Notes under the pieces: model-generated
Databases searched by the model: none
What the model saw: only the letters and a program-made list of their open reading frames with translations
Told to the model about the DNA's origin: nothing
Program-made: the position numbers and the translations under genes
In this document: one piece after another, positions 51,417 through 61,263 of the stretch
How positions within the stretch are numbered: position 1 is the first letter of the stretch
Layout: every line of letters starts with the position of its first letter
NCBI RefSeq assembly: GCF_013375555.1
Contig: NZ_JABXWB010000001.1
Coordinates: forward strand, 2,604,001-2,668,000
Source: Sphingobium sp. EM0848
GTDB taxonomy: Bacteria; Pseudomonadota; Alphaproteobacteria; Sphingomonadales; Sphingomonadaceae
Direction of reading: 5' to 3'
Length of the DNA: 64,000 nt

Positions 51417-52348
51417 GCGGCCGCACCGTTGTCCTGACCGGGGGCGTGGGCGGCGCCAAGCTGGTGCTGGGGCTGATGCAGGTCTGCCCACCGCAAGAGA
51501 TCACCGCCATTGTCAACACGGCGGATGATTTCCGGCATCTGGGCCTCGCCATCTCACCCGATATCGACACTTTGCTCTATACCCTGTCGGGCAAGGCCAA
51601 TGCCGCGCAGGGCTGGGGCCGTGAGGGCGAGACATGGACCTTCATGGACGCGCTGAAATCACTGGGCGGAGAGGATTGGTTCCTGCTGGGCGACGGCGAC
51701 ATGGCGCTGCATGTGCTGCGGTCGCATCTGCTGGCGTCCGGCGAGACGTTGAGCGCGGTGACGGCGCGGTTCGCGACGGCATGGGGGCTTGGCCTCTCGG
51801 TGCTGCCGATGAGCGACGATAGCGTCGCCACCCATGTCGAAACCGATCAGGGCGAGCTTCCCTTCCAGCGCTATTTTGTGGAGCAGCGCTGCGCCCCGGC
51901 CGTTCGGGCCATCCGCTTCGAGGGAGCGGAGCGCGCCCGCCCTGCCCCCGGCGTGATCGAGGCGATCAGCGATCCCGATACCCGCGCCATCCTGATCGCG
52001 CCGTCCAATCCCTGGCTCAGCGTCGATCCGATTCTGGCGGTGCCGGGGATCAGCGAGGCGCTGGCCGCGGCTTCCGCGCCGGTCGTTGCCGTGTCCCCGA
52101 TCGTCGGCGGGCAGGCGGTCAAGGGACCGACCGCCAAGCTGATGGGCGAACTAGGCCTCTCCGTCACCAATCAGGCCATCGCCGCCCATTATGCAGACAT
52201 TATCGACGGCCTGCTGGTGGATGCACGCGACGGCGGCGAGGGCCTTGTCATTCCCCACACCGCGACCGACACGCTGATGAAGACGCTGGACGACCGCGCG
52301 CGGGTGGCGCGGGCTGCGCTCGATCTGGCCGAGCGGATCGCCGGTTGA
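51413..52348 (+). CDS. cofD: 2-phospho-L-lactate (or phosphoenolpyruvate/glycerate) transferase, F420 synthesis
   Basis: 311 residues from a GTG overlapping the cofE stop. CofD/FbiA joins the activated phospho-acid to the deazaflavin FO. Landmarks are VVLTGGVGGAKLVLGLMQV (about 6-24, phosphate-binding), IVNTADDFRHLGLAISPDIDTLLYTLSG, DWFLLGDGDMALHV, LPMSDDSVATHV, and SPIVGGQAVKGPTAKLMGELG, all standard for the family. The kind of 3-carbon acid (PEP, phosphoglycerate or lactate) is set by CofC and cannot be read here. cofC starts in its stop (TTGA). Confidence 0.92.
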   Translation: MSGRTVVLTGGVGGAKLVLGLMQVCPPQEITAIVNTADDFRHLGLAISPDIDTLLYTLSGKANAAQGWGREGETWTFMDALKSLGGEDWFLLGDGDMALHVLRSHLLASGETLSAVTARFATAWGLGLSVLPMSDDSVATHVETDQGELPFQRYFVEQRCAPAVRAIRFEGAERARPAPGVIEAISDPDTRAILIAPSNPWLSVDPILAVPGISEALAAASAPVVAVSPIVGGQAVKGPTAKLMGELGLSVTNQAIAAHYADIIDGLLVDARDGGEGLVIPHTATDTLMKTLDDRARVARAALDLAERIAG

Positions 52349-52923
52349 ACTGCTGGGTCGTCATTCCGGTCAAGGCGCCCGCCGCCTGCAAGACCCGGCT
52401 GATGCCCGTGCTGGACGAAGCGGGACGGCGCGATCTGGTGGCGGAGATGCTGCACCGCACGGTGGCCGCTGCGGCTGAGGTGGCGGGCATGGAGCGGCTG
52501 CGGCTGCTCGGGCCGTCGCGCCACGCCTTGCCGGAGACGATCGGCCTGCTTGCCGATCCGGGCCACGGCCTCAATCCCGCCGTGGCGAGTGCGCGGGACG
52601 CAGCGCTGGCGGCAGGAATCGACCGGCTTGTCATCCTGTCCGCCGACCTGCCCTTGATCGAGGCGGCGGACATTGCCGCGCTGCTGGAGGGTCCCCCGGA
52701 CAGTCTTGCCATCGCGCCGGACCTCCACGGACAGGGCACCAATGCGCTGTCGCTGCCGCTACCGCAGGCCGCCGATTTCCAGTTCCATTATGGGGAGGGC
52801 AGCTTCGCCGCGCATCGCGCGGAAGCCGGGCGGCTGGGCCTGCCCTTTTCCGCTATCGTCCGGCAGGGTCTGGGCTTCGATGTCGACCAGCCGGACGATC
52901 TGACGGGCTGGCGCCGGAGTTGA
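52345..52923 (+). CDS. cofC: Guanylyltransferase for the F420 side chain (CofC/FbiD)
   Basis: 192 residues from a TTG overlapping the cofD stop. CofC family nucleotidyltransferase that activates a phospho-acid with GTP for CofD: WVVIPVKAPAACKTRLMPVLD carries the GTP/phosphate loop, LVILSADLPLIEAADI is the metal-binding Asp segment, DLHGQGTNALSLP is the guanine/substrate loop and FHYGEGSF-HRAEA the C-terminal substrate segment, ending in GLGFDVDQPDDL. Third gene of the cofEDC operon. It converges on maeB with 19 bases between the stops. Substrate choice decides which F420 variant is made. Confidence 0.9.
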   Translation: MNCWVVIPVKAPAACKTRLMPVLDEAGRRDLVAEMLHRTVAAAAEVAGMERLRLLGPSRHALPETIGLLADPGHGLNPAVASARDAALAAGIDRLVILSADLPLIEAADIAALLEGPPDSLAIAPDLHGQGTNALSLPLPQAADFQFHYGEGSFAAHRAEAGRLGLPFSAIVRQGLGFDVDQPDDLTGWRRS

Positions 52924-52942
52924 CCCCGGCGCCAAGCCGGTA

Positions 52943-55204
52943 TCAGAGAGCGACGCCCGCCGCCGCCAGCACCGCCAGCGTCAACACTTCCGAAGCGTTG
53001 GAAGACATGGTGGCGATCTGCACCGACTTGTCCATGCCGACCAGCAACGGCCCGATCATCGTCGCGCCGCCCAGTTCGCGCAGCAGCTTGGCCGAGATAT
53101 TGGCCGATTGCAGGCCCGGCATGACCAGAATGTTCGCCGGACCCGACAGGCGGCTGAAGGGATAATTTTTCATCACCGTCGGATTGAGCGCCGCATCGAC
53201 GGTCATTTCGCCTTCATATTCGAAGTCGACATCCCGCTCGTCGAGGATCTTCACCGCGTCGCGCATATTGGCCAGATGAGCGCCCGGCGGGTTGCCGAAA
53301 TTGGAGTAGGACAGGAACGCGACGCGCGGATCGTGGCCCATGCGCCGGGCGACGGCGACCGTGCCTTCGGCAATGTCGGCCAGTTCCTGCGCGGAAGGCC
53401 GCTCATTGACCGTGGTATCGGCCAGGAACACCGTCTTGTCCTTCGACACCATGACGTGAATGCCGAAGGGGGTACGGCCCGCCGCCGGGTCCATCACCCG
53501 CTTCACTTCGCGCAGGGTCTGGGCGAACGGACGCGTCATGCCGGTGATCATCGCATCGGCATGGCCCATCTTGACCAGCAGCGAGCCGAAGATGTTGCGG
53601 TCCCGGTTCACCATCCGCTCGCAATCGCGGCGCAGATAGCCACGGCGCTGGAGCCGCTTGTAGAGCAGGTCGACCATTTCCGGCACCAGCGGCGAATTGA
53701 CGCTGTTGTGCAGTTCGAAGCTCTGCGGGTCCTGCACACCCAGTTCCTTGAGCTTGTCGAGCACATGGGCGCGGCCGACCAGCACGGGGATGCCATAGCC
53801 CAGCTCGCGGAACTGGATCGCGGCGCGCAGCACGACTTCCTCTTCCGCCTCGGCAAAGACGACGCGCTTGGGGTTGGCCTTGGCGACCTCATAGGCGGTG
53901 GTCAGCACCGAGGTCGTGGGGTTGAGTCGCGCCTTCAGGGACTGGCGATAGGCGGCCATGTCGGCAATTGGCTTCTGCGCGACGCCGGTTTCCATCGCCG
54001 CCTGCGCGACGGCGGAGGGGACAACTTCCATCAGGCGCGGGTCGAAGGGCGCGGGGATGATGTAATCCGGGCCAAAGCTGTGCGAGCGGCCATAGGCCTT
54101 GGCGACTTCCTCCGGCACCTGTTCGCGGGCCAGTTCGGCGATCGCCTTGGCGGCGGCCAGCTTCATCGGCTCGTTGATCCCGGTCGCCCGCACGTCGAGC
54201 GCGCCGCGGAAGATGAAGGGGAAGCCAAGGACGTTGTTGACCTGATTGGGATAGTCCGACCGGCCGGTGGCGACGATGGCGTCGGGGCGCACCGCATGCG
54301 CTTCGGGCGGCGAGATTTCCGGGTCCGGGTTGGCCATGGCGAAGATGATCGGCTTATCCGCCATCGACTTCACCATGTCCTGCGACATGGCGCCCGCGAC
54401 GGAGAGGCCCAGGAACACGTCCGCCCCCTTGACCGCTTCGGCCAGCGTGCGCGCGTCGGTCCTCACCGCATGGGCCGACTTCCACTGATTCATGCCCTCG
54501 GTGCGACCCTGATAGATCACGCCCTTGCTATCGCACATGATGACGTTTTCATTGGGCACGCCCAGCGCCTTGATCAGCTCGGTGCAGGAGATGGACGCCG
54601 CGCCCGCGCCGTTCACCACCACCTTCATCGTCTTCATGTCGCGGCCGGTCAGCATCGCCGCGTTGATGACGCCCGCCGCCGCGATGATCGCGGTGCCGTG
54701 CTGGTCGTCATGGAAGACCGGAATGTTCATCCGCTCCTTCAGCGTCTGTTCGATGATGAAGCATTCGGGCGCCTTGATATCCTCAAGGTTGATGCCGCCG
54801 AAGCTCGGCTCCATCAACTCGACCGCGTCGATGAACTTGTCGACATCCTCGGTCTTGAGTTCGATGTCGATGGAATCGACATCGGCGAAGCGCTTGAACA
54901 GCACCGCCTTGCCTTCCATCACCGGCTTGGACGCCAGCGCGCCCAGATTGCCCAGGCCCAGGATCGCCGTGCCGTTGGAGATCACCGCGACCAGATTGCC
55001 CTTGGCGGTATAGTCATAGGCGGTCGCCGGGTCTGCCGCGATGGCGCGCACGGGCACCGCGACGCCGGGCGAATAGGCAAGGCTGAGGTCACGCTGGGTC
55101 GCCATCGGCTTCGATGCGATGATCTCGATCTTGCCGGGGCGCCCCGTCGAGTGGAAGAACAGCGCCTCGCGTTCGGAAAACTCCACATTCGACTTGTCGG
55201 TCAT
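52943..55204 (-). CDS. maeB: NADP-dependent malic enzyme with C-terminal phosphotransacetylase-like domain
   Basis: 753 residues from MTDKSNVEF; the start eight codons earlier is less likely. Oxidative decarboxylation of malate to pyruvate. Malic domain (about 1-160) with LAYSPGVAVP, GNLGALASKPVMEGK and AVELMEPSFGGINLEDIKAPECF; NAD(P) domain (about 165-425) with VVVNGAGAASISC and IFAMANPDPEISP; then a PTA-like domain (about 430-750) with PVLVGR, GHADAMITGMTR and QSANISAKLLRELG. In MaeB the PTA-like domain is regulatory and usually binds acetyl-CoA instead of making it. Divergent from mutS. Confidence 0.95.
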   Translation of the reverse strand: MTDKSNVEFSEREALFFHSTGRPGKIEIIASKPMATQRDLSLAYSPGVAVPVRAIAADPATAYDYTAKGNLVAVISNGTAILGLGNLGALASKPVMEGKAVLFKRFADVDSIDIELKTEDVDKFIDAVELMEPSFGGINLEDIKAPECFIIEQTLKERMNIPVFHDDQHGTAIIAAAGVINAAMLTGRDMKTMKVVVNGAGAASISCTELIKALGVPNENVIMCDSKGVIYQGRTEGMNQWKSAHAVRTDARTLAEAVKGADVFLGLSVAGAMSQDMVKSMADKPIIFAMANPDPEISPPEAHAVRPDAIVATGRSDYPNQVNNVLGFPFIFRGALDVRATGINEPMKLAAAKAIAELAREQVPEEVAKAYGRSHSFGPDYIIPAPFDPRLMEVVPSAVAQAAMETGVAQKPIADMAAYRQSLKARLNPTTSVLTTAYEVAKANPKRVVFAEAEEEVVLRAAIQFRELGYGIPVLVGRAHVLDKLKELGVQDPQSFELHNSVNSPLVPEMVDLLYKRLQRRGYLRRDCERMVNRDRNIFGSLLVKMGHADAMITGMTRPFAQTLREVKRVMDPAAGRTPFGIHVMVSKDKTVFLADTTVNERPSAQELADIAEGTVAVARRMGHDPRVAFLSYSNFGNPPGAHLANMRDAVKILDERDVDFEYEGEMTVDAALNPTVMKNYPFSRLSGPANILVMPGLQSANISAKLLRELGGATMIGPLLVGMDKSVQIATMSSNASEVLTLAVLAAAGVAL

Positions 55205-55335
55205 CTCTACACCCGGATTAAGGAACAATTCCCCTTGGCCCTAGCGGTAAGATTATATTGTGGGCAAGTGCGAGAACGCAATTTTCCTGCCCTTTTCCGA
55301 AACTCTGGCCTGAGCCTTTGGTTCGGGCTATCCGC

Positions 55336-57993
55336 ATGATCATGGCGAGAACGATCGACACATCCACGCAACAAGCGACGCCTATGATGGCGCAATATCT
55401 TGCGCTCAAGGCGGAGGCGCAGGACTGCCTGCTCTTCTACCGCATGGGCGACTTTTTCGAGCTGTTCTTCGAGGATGCGAAGGCGGCGGCGGCGACGCTC
55501 GACATTGCGCTGACCAGCCGGGGCGAACATGCCGGGGTGCCGATCCCGATGTGCGGCGTGCCGGTGCACAGTGCGGAAAGCTATCTTGCGCGGCTGATCA
55601 AGGCGGGGCACCGCGTCGCCATTGCCGAACAGACCGAGACCCCGGCCGAGGCCAAGGCGCGCGGGTCCAAATCGCTCGTCGCCCGCGCGATCGTCCGCTA
55701 TGTGACGGCGGGCACGCTGACCGAAGAGACGCTGCTCGACAGCCGGCGCGACAATATGCTGGTGGCGCTGGCGCAGGTCGGGGGCGAGGACGTAGGCGAA
55801 TATGGCCTTGCCGCCGCCGATATTTCGACGGGTCGCTTCGAAACGCTGACCCTGCGCGCCGCCGACCTGCCCGCCGAGCTCGCCCGGCTGCGTCCCAGCG
55901 AGATCGTTCTGCCCGACAGCCTGGACCTGGATCTGCCCGATTCTCACCCCTTCGACCGCGACGCTTTTTCCAGCGGCCGCGCCGAAGCGTCCCTGAAGCG
56001 CGTCTTCGGCGTCGCCACGCTCGACGGATTCGGCCAGTTCAGCCGCGCCGAACTGGCGGCCATGGGGGGCTTGCTCAGCTATCTCGACCATGCGGGCAAG
56101 GGCACCCTGCCCTTCCTCGCCCCGCCGATGCGCAAGACCAGCGGCGCCCATGTCGCGATCGACGCCGCGACGCGCGAGAGTCTGGAGATCACCGCCACGA
56201 TGAGCGGTTCGCGCCAGGGCAGCCTGCTCGGCGCGGTGGACCGCACCGTCACGGGCGCGGGGGCGCGATTGCTGGCGCAGGATCTTTCTGCGCCGCTTAT
56301 GGATCAGGCCGCCATCGAAGCGCGGCTGGGCCTTGTCCAGTTGTTCCACGACGACAGCATGCTGCGCGACCAGTTGCGCGTCGCCCTGCGTGCCTTGCCT
56401 GATATCGGGCGTGCGCTCGGCCGCATCGCCATGGGCCGGGGCAGCCCGCGCGACCTTGGCCAGCTTCGTGACGGGCTGGGCGAAGCGCGGCTGCTGCGCG
56501 AGCGGTTGGGGCGTTTGCCCGACCAACCGTTGTTGCTCGCCCAATTGCTCCCCTCGCTCGACGGCCATGGCGCACTGGTCGATGTCCTGTCCCGCGCCCT
56601 TGTTCCCAGCCCGCCGACCGAAACGGCCAATGGCGGCTATATCGCCGACGGCCATGACCCCGCGCTGGACGAGCTGCGCAAGCTGGCCGGTGACGGCCGC
56701 CGCGCCATCGCCGCGCTGGAGGCCAAATATCGCGAGCAGACCGGCATCGCCGCGCTCAAGATCCGGCATAATGGCGTACTCGGCTATCATGTCGAAGTGC
56801 CCGCCCGCGCCGCCGACCAGCTGATGCAGCCCGACAGCGGCTTCACCCATCGCCAGACGCTGGCCGGCGTGGTGCGCTTCAATTCGGTCGACCTGCATGA
56901 ACAGGCGAGCCGCGTCGCGCAGGCGGGCGCCCATGCACTGGTCGCCGAAGCCGCACATCTGGAGGATCTGATAGAGGCCACCCTCGCCCGCAAGGCGGAG
57001 ATCGCCCGCGCCGCCGATGCCCTCGCCCGGCTGGACGTCGCGGCGGCCCTTGCCGAACGCGGGGCCGAAGGCGGATGGCAGCGGCCCCATTTCCTGCCCG
57101 ACGATGGCGAAGGACCCTGCCTCGACATCAGCGGCGGCCGCCATCCGGTGGTCGAGGATGCGCTGCACCGCGAAGGCCAGCCCTTCGTCGCCAATGACTG
57201 CCGCCTTGCCACCGGCGACCGGCTCTGGCTCGTCACAGGCCCCAATATGGGCGGTAAATCGACCTTCCTGCGTCAGAATGCGATCATCGTCATTCTTGCG
57301 CAGGCGGGCGCCTACGTTCCTGCCGAGGCCGCGACGCTGACGCTGGTCGACCGGCTGTTCAGTCGCGTCGGCGCGTCGGACAATCTGGCCAAGGGCCGGT
57401 CCACCTTCATGGTCGAGATGGTCGAAACCGCCGCGATTCTGGCGCAGGCCACGACACGCAGCTTCGTCATTCTGGATGAAGTCGGGCGCGGCACCTCCAC
57501 CTATGACGGGTTGGCGCTCGCCTGGGCGGTGGTGGAGGCGGTGCATGAGGTCAACCGTTGCCGCTGCCTGTTCGCCACCCATTATCATGAGCTGACCCGT
57601 CTGGCGGAAAGCCTGTCCTCCCTTTCGCTCCATCATGTCCGGGCGCGCGAGTGGAAGGGCGATCTGGTCCTGCTGCATGAGGTTGCGGAGGGGCCTGCGG
57701 ATCGCAGCTACGGTCTGGCCGTGGCGCGGCTGGCCGGGCTTCCGCCAGCCGTCCTCAAGCGGGCGAAGGACGTTCTCGCCCGGCTCGAAGCGGGCAAGGC
57801 CAAGACCGGCGGCATCGCGGCGGGGCTGGACGACCTGCCCCTTTTCGCCGCCGCCACGGCGCAGGTCGAGGAGATGGTCGATCCCCTGCGCGCCGCGCTG
57901 GACGGCATCGATGCCGATGCCCTCTCGCCCCGCGAAGCGCTGGATCAGCTATATCGCCTCAAGCAACTGGCAGCGGCCGGTCAGGAAGGCTAA
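55336..57993 (+). CDS. mutS: DNA mismatch repair protein MutS
   Basis: 885 residues from the ATG at 55336 (an ATG six bases later is equal). Recognises mismatches: the Phe-x-Glu motif lies at Phe40/Glu42 in FYRMGDFFELFFEDA. Further on are the connector and lever domains, the clamp, and the ATPase core with Walker A GPNMGGKST, Walker B ILDEVGRGTSTYDG and the helix ATHYHELTRLAE, then the dimer helices and a C-terminal tail ELYRLKQLAA-like segment for tetramer formation. Divergent from maeB (131 bases). It is followed by glnD after nine bases and may be cotranscribed. Confidence 0.96.
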   Translation: MIMARTIDTSTQQATPMMAQYLALKAEAQDCLLFYRMGDFFELFFEDAKAAAATLDIALTSRGEHAGVPIPMCGVPVHSAESYLARLIKAGHRVAIAEQTETPAEAKARGSKSLVARAIVRYVTAGTLTEETLLDSRRDNMLVALAQVGGEDVGEYGLAAADISTGRFETLTLRAADLPAELARLRPSEIVLPDSLDLDLPDSHPFDRDAFSSGRAEASLKRVFGVATLDGFGQFSRAELAAMGGLLSYLDHAGKGTLPFLAPPMRKTSGAHVAIDAATRESLEITATMSGSRQGSLLGAVDRTVTGAGARLLAQDLSAPLMDQAAIEARLGLVQLFHDDSMLRDQLRVALRALPDIGRALGRIAMGRGSPRDLGQLRDGLGEARLLRERLGRLPDQPLLLAQLLPSLDGHGALVDVLSRALVPSPPTETANGGYIADGHDPALDELRKLAGDGRRAIAALEAKYREQTGIAALKIRHNGVLGYHVEVPARAADQLMQPDSGFTHRQTLAGVVRFNSVDLHEQASRVAQAGAHALVAEAAHLEDLIEATLARKAEIARAADALARLDVAAALAERGAEGGWQRPHFLPDDGEGPCLDISGGRHPVVEDALHREGQPFVANDCRLATGDRLWLVTGPNMGGKSTFLRQNAIIVILAQAGAYVPAEAATLTLVDRLFSRVGASDNLAKGRSTFMVEMVETAAILAQATTRSFVILDEVGRGTSTYDGLALAWAVVEAVHEVNRCRCLFATHYHELTRLAESLSSLSLHHVRAREWKGDLVLLHEVAEGPADRSYGLAVARLAGLPPAVLKRAKDVLARLEAGKAKTGGIAAGLDDLPLFAAATAQVEEMVDPLRAALDGIDADALSPREALDQLYRLKQLAAAGQEG

Positions 57994-58002
57994 ATACATC
58001 AC

Positions 58003-60762
58003 ATGGTCATGCAGTTTCCGAAATTGGGGTCCCGACGCGCCATCATCGACCGGCGCGCCATTTCCGACCGCATCAACGCCCTGGCGCAGGAGCACCGGGG
58101 CGACCAGATGAAGCTGCGCGGCCTGATCGTGAAAGAGTTGAAGGCGGCTCTGGACGCAGGGCGGGAGGATGTCGCCCGCCGCCTCGACCAGAAACCGACG
58201 CGTGGGCGTGAAGCGGTCACGGCCTTCGCCTTCCTGATCGACCAGATATTGCGGTTGCTCTACGACGCGACGACGCATCATCTCTACCCGGCGAGCAATC
58301 GCAGCACAGGCGAACGAATCGTGCTGACCGCAGTGGGCGGCTATGGCCGGGGCGAGATGGCGCCGCACAGCGATGTCGATATCGGCTTCATCACCCCCTG
58401 GAAGCCGACCGGCTGGACCGAGCAGGTCATTGAATCCATGCTCTATTCCTTGTGGGACCTGGGGCTGAAGGTCGGCCACTCCAGCCGCTCCATCGACGAA
58501 ACCATGCGCATGGCGAAGGCGGACCTGACCGTCCGCACCGCCCTGCTGGAAGCGCGCTATATCTGGGGCGACCGCGCCCTGTACGAGGAAACCGCCACCC
58601 GCTTCGATGCTGAGGTGATGCAGGGCACAGCCCGCGCCTTCGTCACCGAAAAGCTGGAGGAGCGCGACGAGCGCCACCGGCGGATGGGCGACAGCCGCTA
58701 CGTCGTCGAACCCAATGTGAAGGAGGGCAAGGGCGGCCTGCGCGACCTGCACACGCTGTTCTGGATCGGCAAATATGTGAACCGGGTGAAATCGGTCGAT
58801 GAGCTGGTCGATGTCGGCCTGCTGACTGAAAGCGAGCTGCGCCAGTTCCAGAAGGCGGAGGATTTCCTGTGGGCGGTGCGCTGCCACCTGCACATGATCA
58901 CCGGGCGGGCGGAGGACCGGCTGACCTTCGACCTTCAGCTGGAAACCGCGACGCGGATGCACTTTACCGGGCGCGCCGGGCGGTCGGGGGTGGAGCGCTT
59001 CATGCGCTATTATTTCCTGAACGCGAAGACGGTTGGCGACCTGACCGCCGTGTTCCTTGCGCATCTGGACGACCAGATGGCGGAACGCGGGCGGCGCTAC
59101 ATCCCCAGCTTCTTCCGACGCCCGAAGAAGCTGGACGGTTTCGTGCTGGATCGCGGGCGGCTGGCATTGCCCAACGATCATTTCTTTCAGGATGATCCGG
59201 TCCGGCTGCTGGAAATCTTCGCGCTGGCCGACAAACATGGCCTCGCCATCCATCCCAGCGCCATGCGCTCCGCCAGCCGCGACGCCAGCCTCATCACCGC
59301 CAGGGTCCGCCGGGACCCGCGCGCCAACGCCGCCTTCATGGAAGTGCTGACTTCTCCCCGCGACCCGGAAACGGTGCTGCGCTGGATGAACGAGTCCACG
59401 GTGTTCGGCCGCTTCATCCCCGATTTCCGCCGCGTCGTGGCCCAGATGCAGTTCGACATGTACCATCATTATACGGTGGACGAGCATACCATCCGCGCCG
59501 TCGGCCTGCTGGCGCGGATCGAGAAGGGCGAGTTGGAGCAAGACCATCCGCTGTCCACCGAACTCATGGGCAAGCTGATCTCCCGCCGTGTCCTCTATGT
59601 CGCGGTGCTGCTGCACGACATTGCCAAGGGCCGCGGCGGCGACCACAGCATATTGGGCGCGGAAGTGGCGGAATATCTCTGCCCGCGTCTGGGCCTGACG
59701 GCAGCGGAAACCGAAACGGTGTCGTGGCTGGTGCTGCATCACCTGCTGATGTCGGCCACCGCCTTCAAGCGCGATCTGGCCGATTACAAGACCATCCTCG
59801 ATTTCGTCGACGTGGTGCAAAGCCCGGAACGGCTTCGCCTGTTGCTGTGCCTCACCGTGGTCGACATCCGCGCCGTCGGACCGGGCGTGTGGAACAGTTG
59901 GAAGCGGCAGTTGCTGGGCGACCTTTACGAAGCGGCGGAAGAGGTGCTGCGCCTTGGCCACAAGCAGAAGGGCCGCAGCGAACGCGTCGCCGCCAAGCAG
60001 CAGGCGCTGCGCGAGGCGCTGAACCTGCCCGAGGCGGATTTCGACAGGCTCAGCAAGCGACTCCCCGAAAGCTACTGGATCGCGGAGCCGGAGGACATCC
60101 TCATCCACAATGCGCAGCATATATTGGAGGCGGGCGATTCCCCGCTCTCCATCGCCGCGCAATATTATCCGCAGCGCGGGGCGACGCTGGTCACGGTCTA
60201 TGCCGCCGACCATCCGGGGCTGTTCTACCGGGTGGCGGGCGCTATCCATCTGGCGGGCGGCAACATCATCGACGCGCGCATCCACACCACGCGCGACGGC
60301 GTGGCGATCGACAATTTCCTAGTGCAGGACCCGCTGGGCGGCGCCTTCCACAGTCCCGACCAGCTCGCCCGCATCAGCAAGGCGATCGAGGATTCGCTGG
60401 CCAACCGCCACCGCATGATCACCAAGCTGGAAGCGCGGCCCCTGCCCCGCACCCGCGCCGAAGCCTTCCGCATCGAACCCAATGTGCTGATCGACAACAA
60501 GGCGTCGAACCGCTTCACCGTGATCGAGGTCAATGCGCGCGACCGTCCGGCGCTGCTGTTCAGCCTGGCCAATGCGCTGTTCCAGTCGAAGGTGACGGTG
60601 CACAGCGCGCATGTCGCCACCTATGGTGAGCGGGCGGTGGATACTTTCTATGTGACCGACCTGCTGGCCGGGAAGATCGAGAGCAAGGGACGGCTGCAAA
60701 CGCTGGAGCGGCGTCTGCTGGAAGCGGCTGGTGGTGAGGTGGCGGAACTGGAGCGGGCTTAG
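58003..60762 (+). CDS. glnD: Bifunctional uridylyltransferase/uridylyl-removing enzyme GlnD
   Basis: 919 residues, usual length. Senses glutamine and adds or removes UMP on PII proteins. Nucleotidyltransferase domain with VGGYGRGEMAPHSDVDIGFI (111-130; Asp124, Asp126), a GlnD PII-UTase domain (HSSRSIDETMRMAKADLTVRT, then KEGKGGLRDLHTLFWIGKY), HD hydrolase domain with YTVDEHTIRAV and LLHDIAKGRGGDHS, and two C-terminal ACT domains (RGATLVTVYAADHPGLFYRV; NRFTVIEVNARDRPALLFSL). Starts nine bases after mutS. In this window the output GDH of the phosphorelay is another glutamate-node enzyme. Confidence 0.96.
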   Translation: MVMQFPKLGSRRAIIDRRAISDRINALAQEHRGDQMKLRGLIVKELKAALDAGREDVARRLDQKPTRGREAVTAFAFLIDQILRLLYDATTHHLYPASNRSTGERIVLTAVGGYGRGEMAPHSDVDIGFITPWKPTGWTEQVIESMLYSLWDLGLKVGHSSRSIDETMRMAKADLTVRTALLEARYIWGDRALYEETATRFDAEVMQGTARAFVTEKLEERDERHRRMGDSRYVVEPNVKEGKGGLRDLHTLFWIGKYVNRVKSVDELVDVGLLTESELRQFQKAEDFLWAVRCHLHMITGRAEDRLTFDLQLETATRMHFTGRAGRSGVERFMRYYFLNAKTVGDLTAVFLAHLDDQMAERGRRYIPSFFRRPKKLDGFVLDRGRLALPNDHFFQDDPVRLLEIFALADKHGLAIHPSAMRSASRDASLITARVRRDPRANAAFMEVLTSPRDPETVLRWMNESTVFGRFIPDFRRVVAQMQFDMYHHYTVDEHTIRAVGLLARIEKGELEQDHPLSTELMGKLISRRVLYVAVLLHDIAKGRGGDHSILGAEVAEYLCPRLGLTAAETETVSWLVLHHLLMSATAFKRDLADYKTILDFVDVVQSPERLRLLLCLTVVDIRAVGPGVWNSWKRQLLGDLYEAAEEVLRLGHKQKGRSERVAAKQQALREALNLPEADFDRLSKRLPESYWIAEPEDILIHNAQHILEAGDSPLSIAAQYYPQRGATLVTVYAADHPGLFYRVAGAIHLAGGNIIDARIHTTRDGVAIDNFLVQDPLGGAFHSPDQLARISKAIEDSLANRHRMITKLEARPLPRTRAEAFRIEPNVLIDNKASNRFTVIEVNARDRPALLFSLANALFQSKVTVHSAHVATYGERAVDTFYVTDLLAGKIESKGRLQTLERRLLEAAGGEVAELERA

Positions 60763-61263
60763 CTAAACAATCTCCATGACATCGCCCGGCACCAGCAACG
60801 GCAGCAGCCGGAGCATGTCCGCCCGGTCCACCGCCACGCAGCCGGCGGTGGGTCGCCCCTCCGACAGATGGAAGAAGATCGCGCTCCCCTGCCCCGGCAC
60901 TGGCGGCGCGTCATTATGCCCGAGGACCACGATCACGTCATAAGCATCGTCATCGCGCAGCAGATTTTCCGCCGAGAAAGCGCGCGGCAGATGGACAGGC
61001 CGGTTATAGGCCGGGTCGGCCGGATCGTCCGACCAGCCATCCCCTGCCCGCACCCAACGCCAAGGCAGACGGATGCCGGTCGCCTCCGCCTTGCCCGGCC
61101 GCAGCAGCACCCCCCGGATCGGCCAGATGCCCAGGGGCGTGCAGCCATCCCCTTCCCGCTTGTCCGCCGCCGCGCAGGCGCCGCCGCGCCCGATGGTGCA
61201 GGCCATTTCGATCGCGCCGCAAGACAGCCGCCCCGCGCCAGTATCGACGCGGACCATGCTCAC
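60763..61263 (-). CDS. L,D-transpeptidase catalytic domain-like protein
   Basis: 166 residues from GTG 61263 (overlapping the ribA stop); an ATG two codons later is equally possible. YkuD-type fold: [37 protein letters not shown], and the catalytic pair His132 ([10 protein letters not shown]) and Cys142 (TAGCVAVD). No signal peptide or membrane segment is visible, which is odd for a periplasmic cross-linking enzyme and places it with the short, apparently cytoplasmic YkuD-like proteins of alphaproteobacteria. Role unknown. Last gene of the xthA-ribA operon, abutting the glnD stop. Confidence 0.83.
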   Translation of the reverse strand: MSMVRVDTGAGRLSCGAIEMACTIGRGGACAAADKREGDGCTPLGIWPIRGVLLRPGKAEATGIRLPWRWVRAGDGWSDDPADPAYNRPVHLPRAFSAENLLRDDDAYDVIVVLGHNDAPPVPGQGSAIFFHLSEGRPTAGCVAVDRADMLRLLPLLVPGDVMEIV

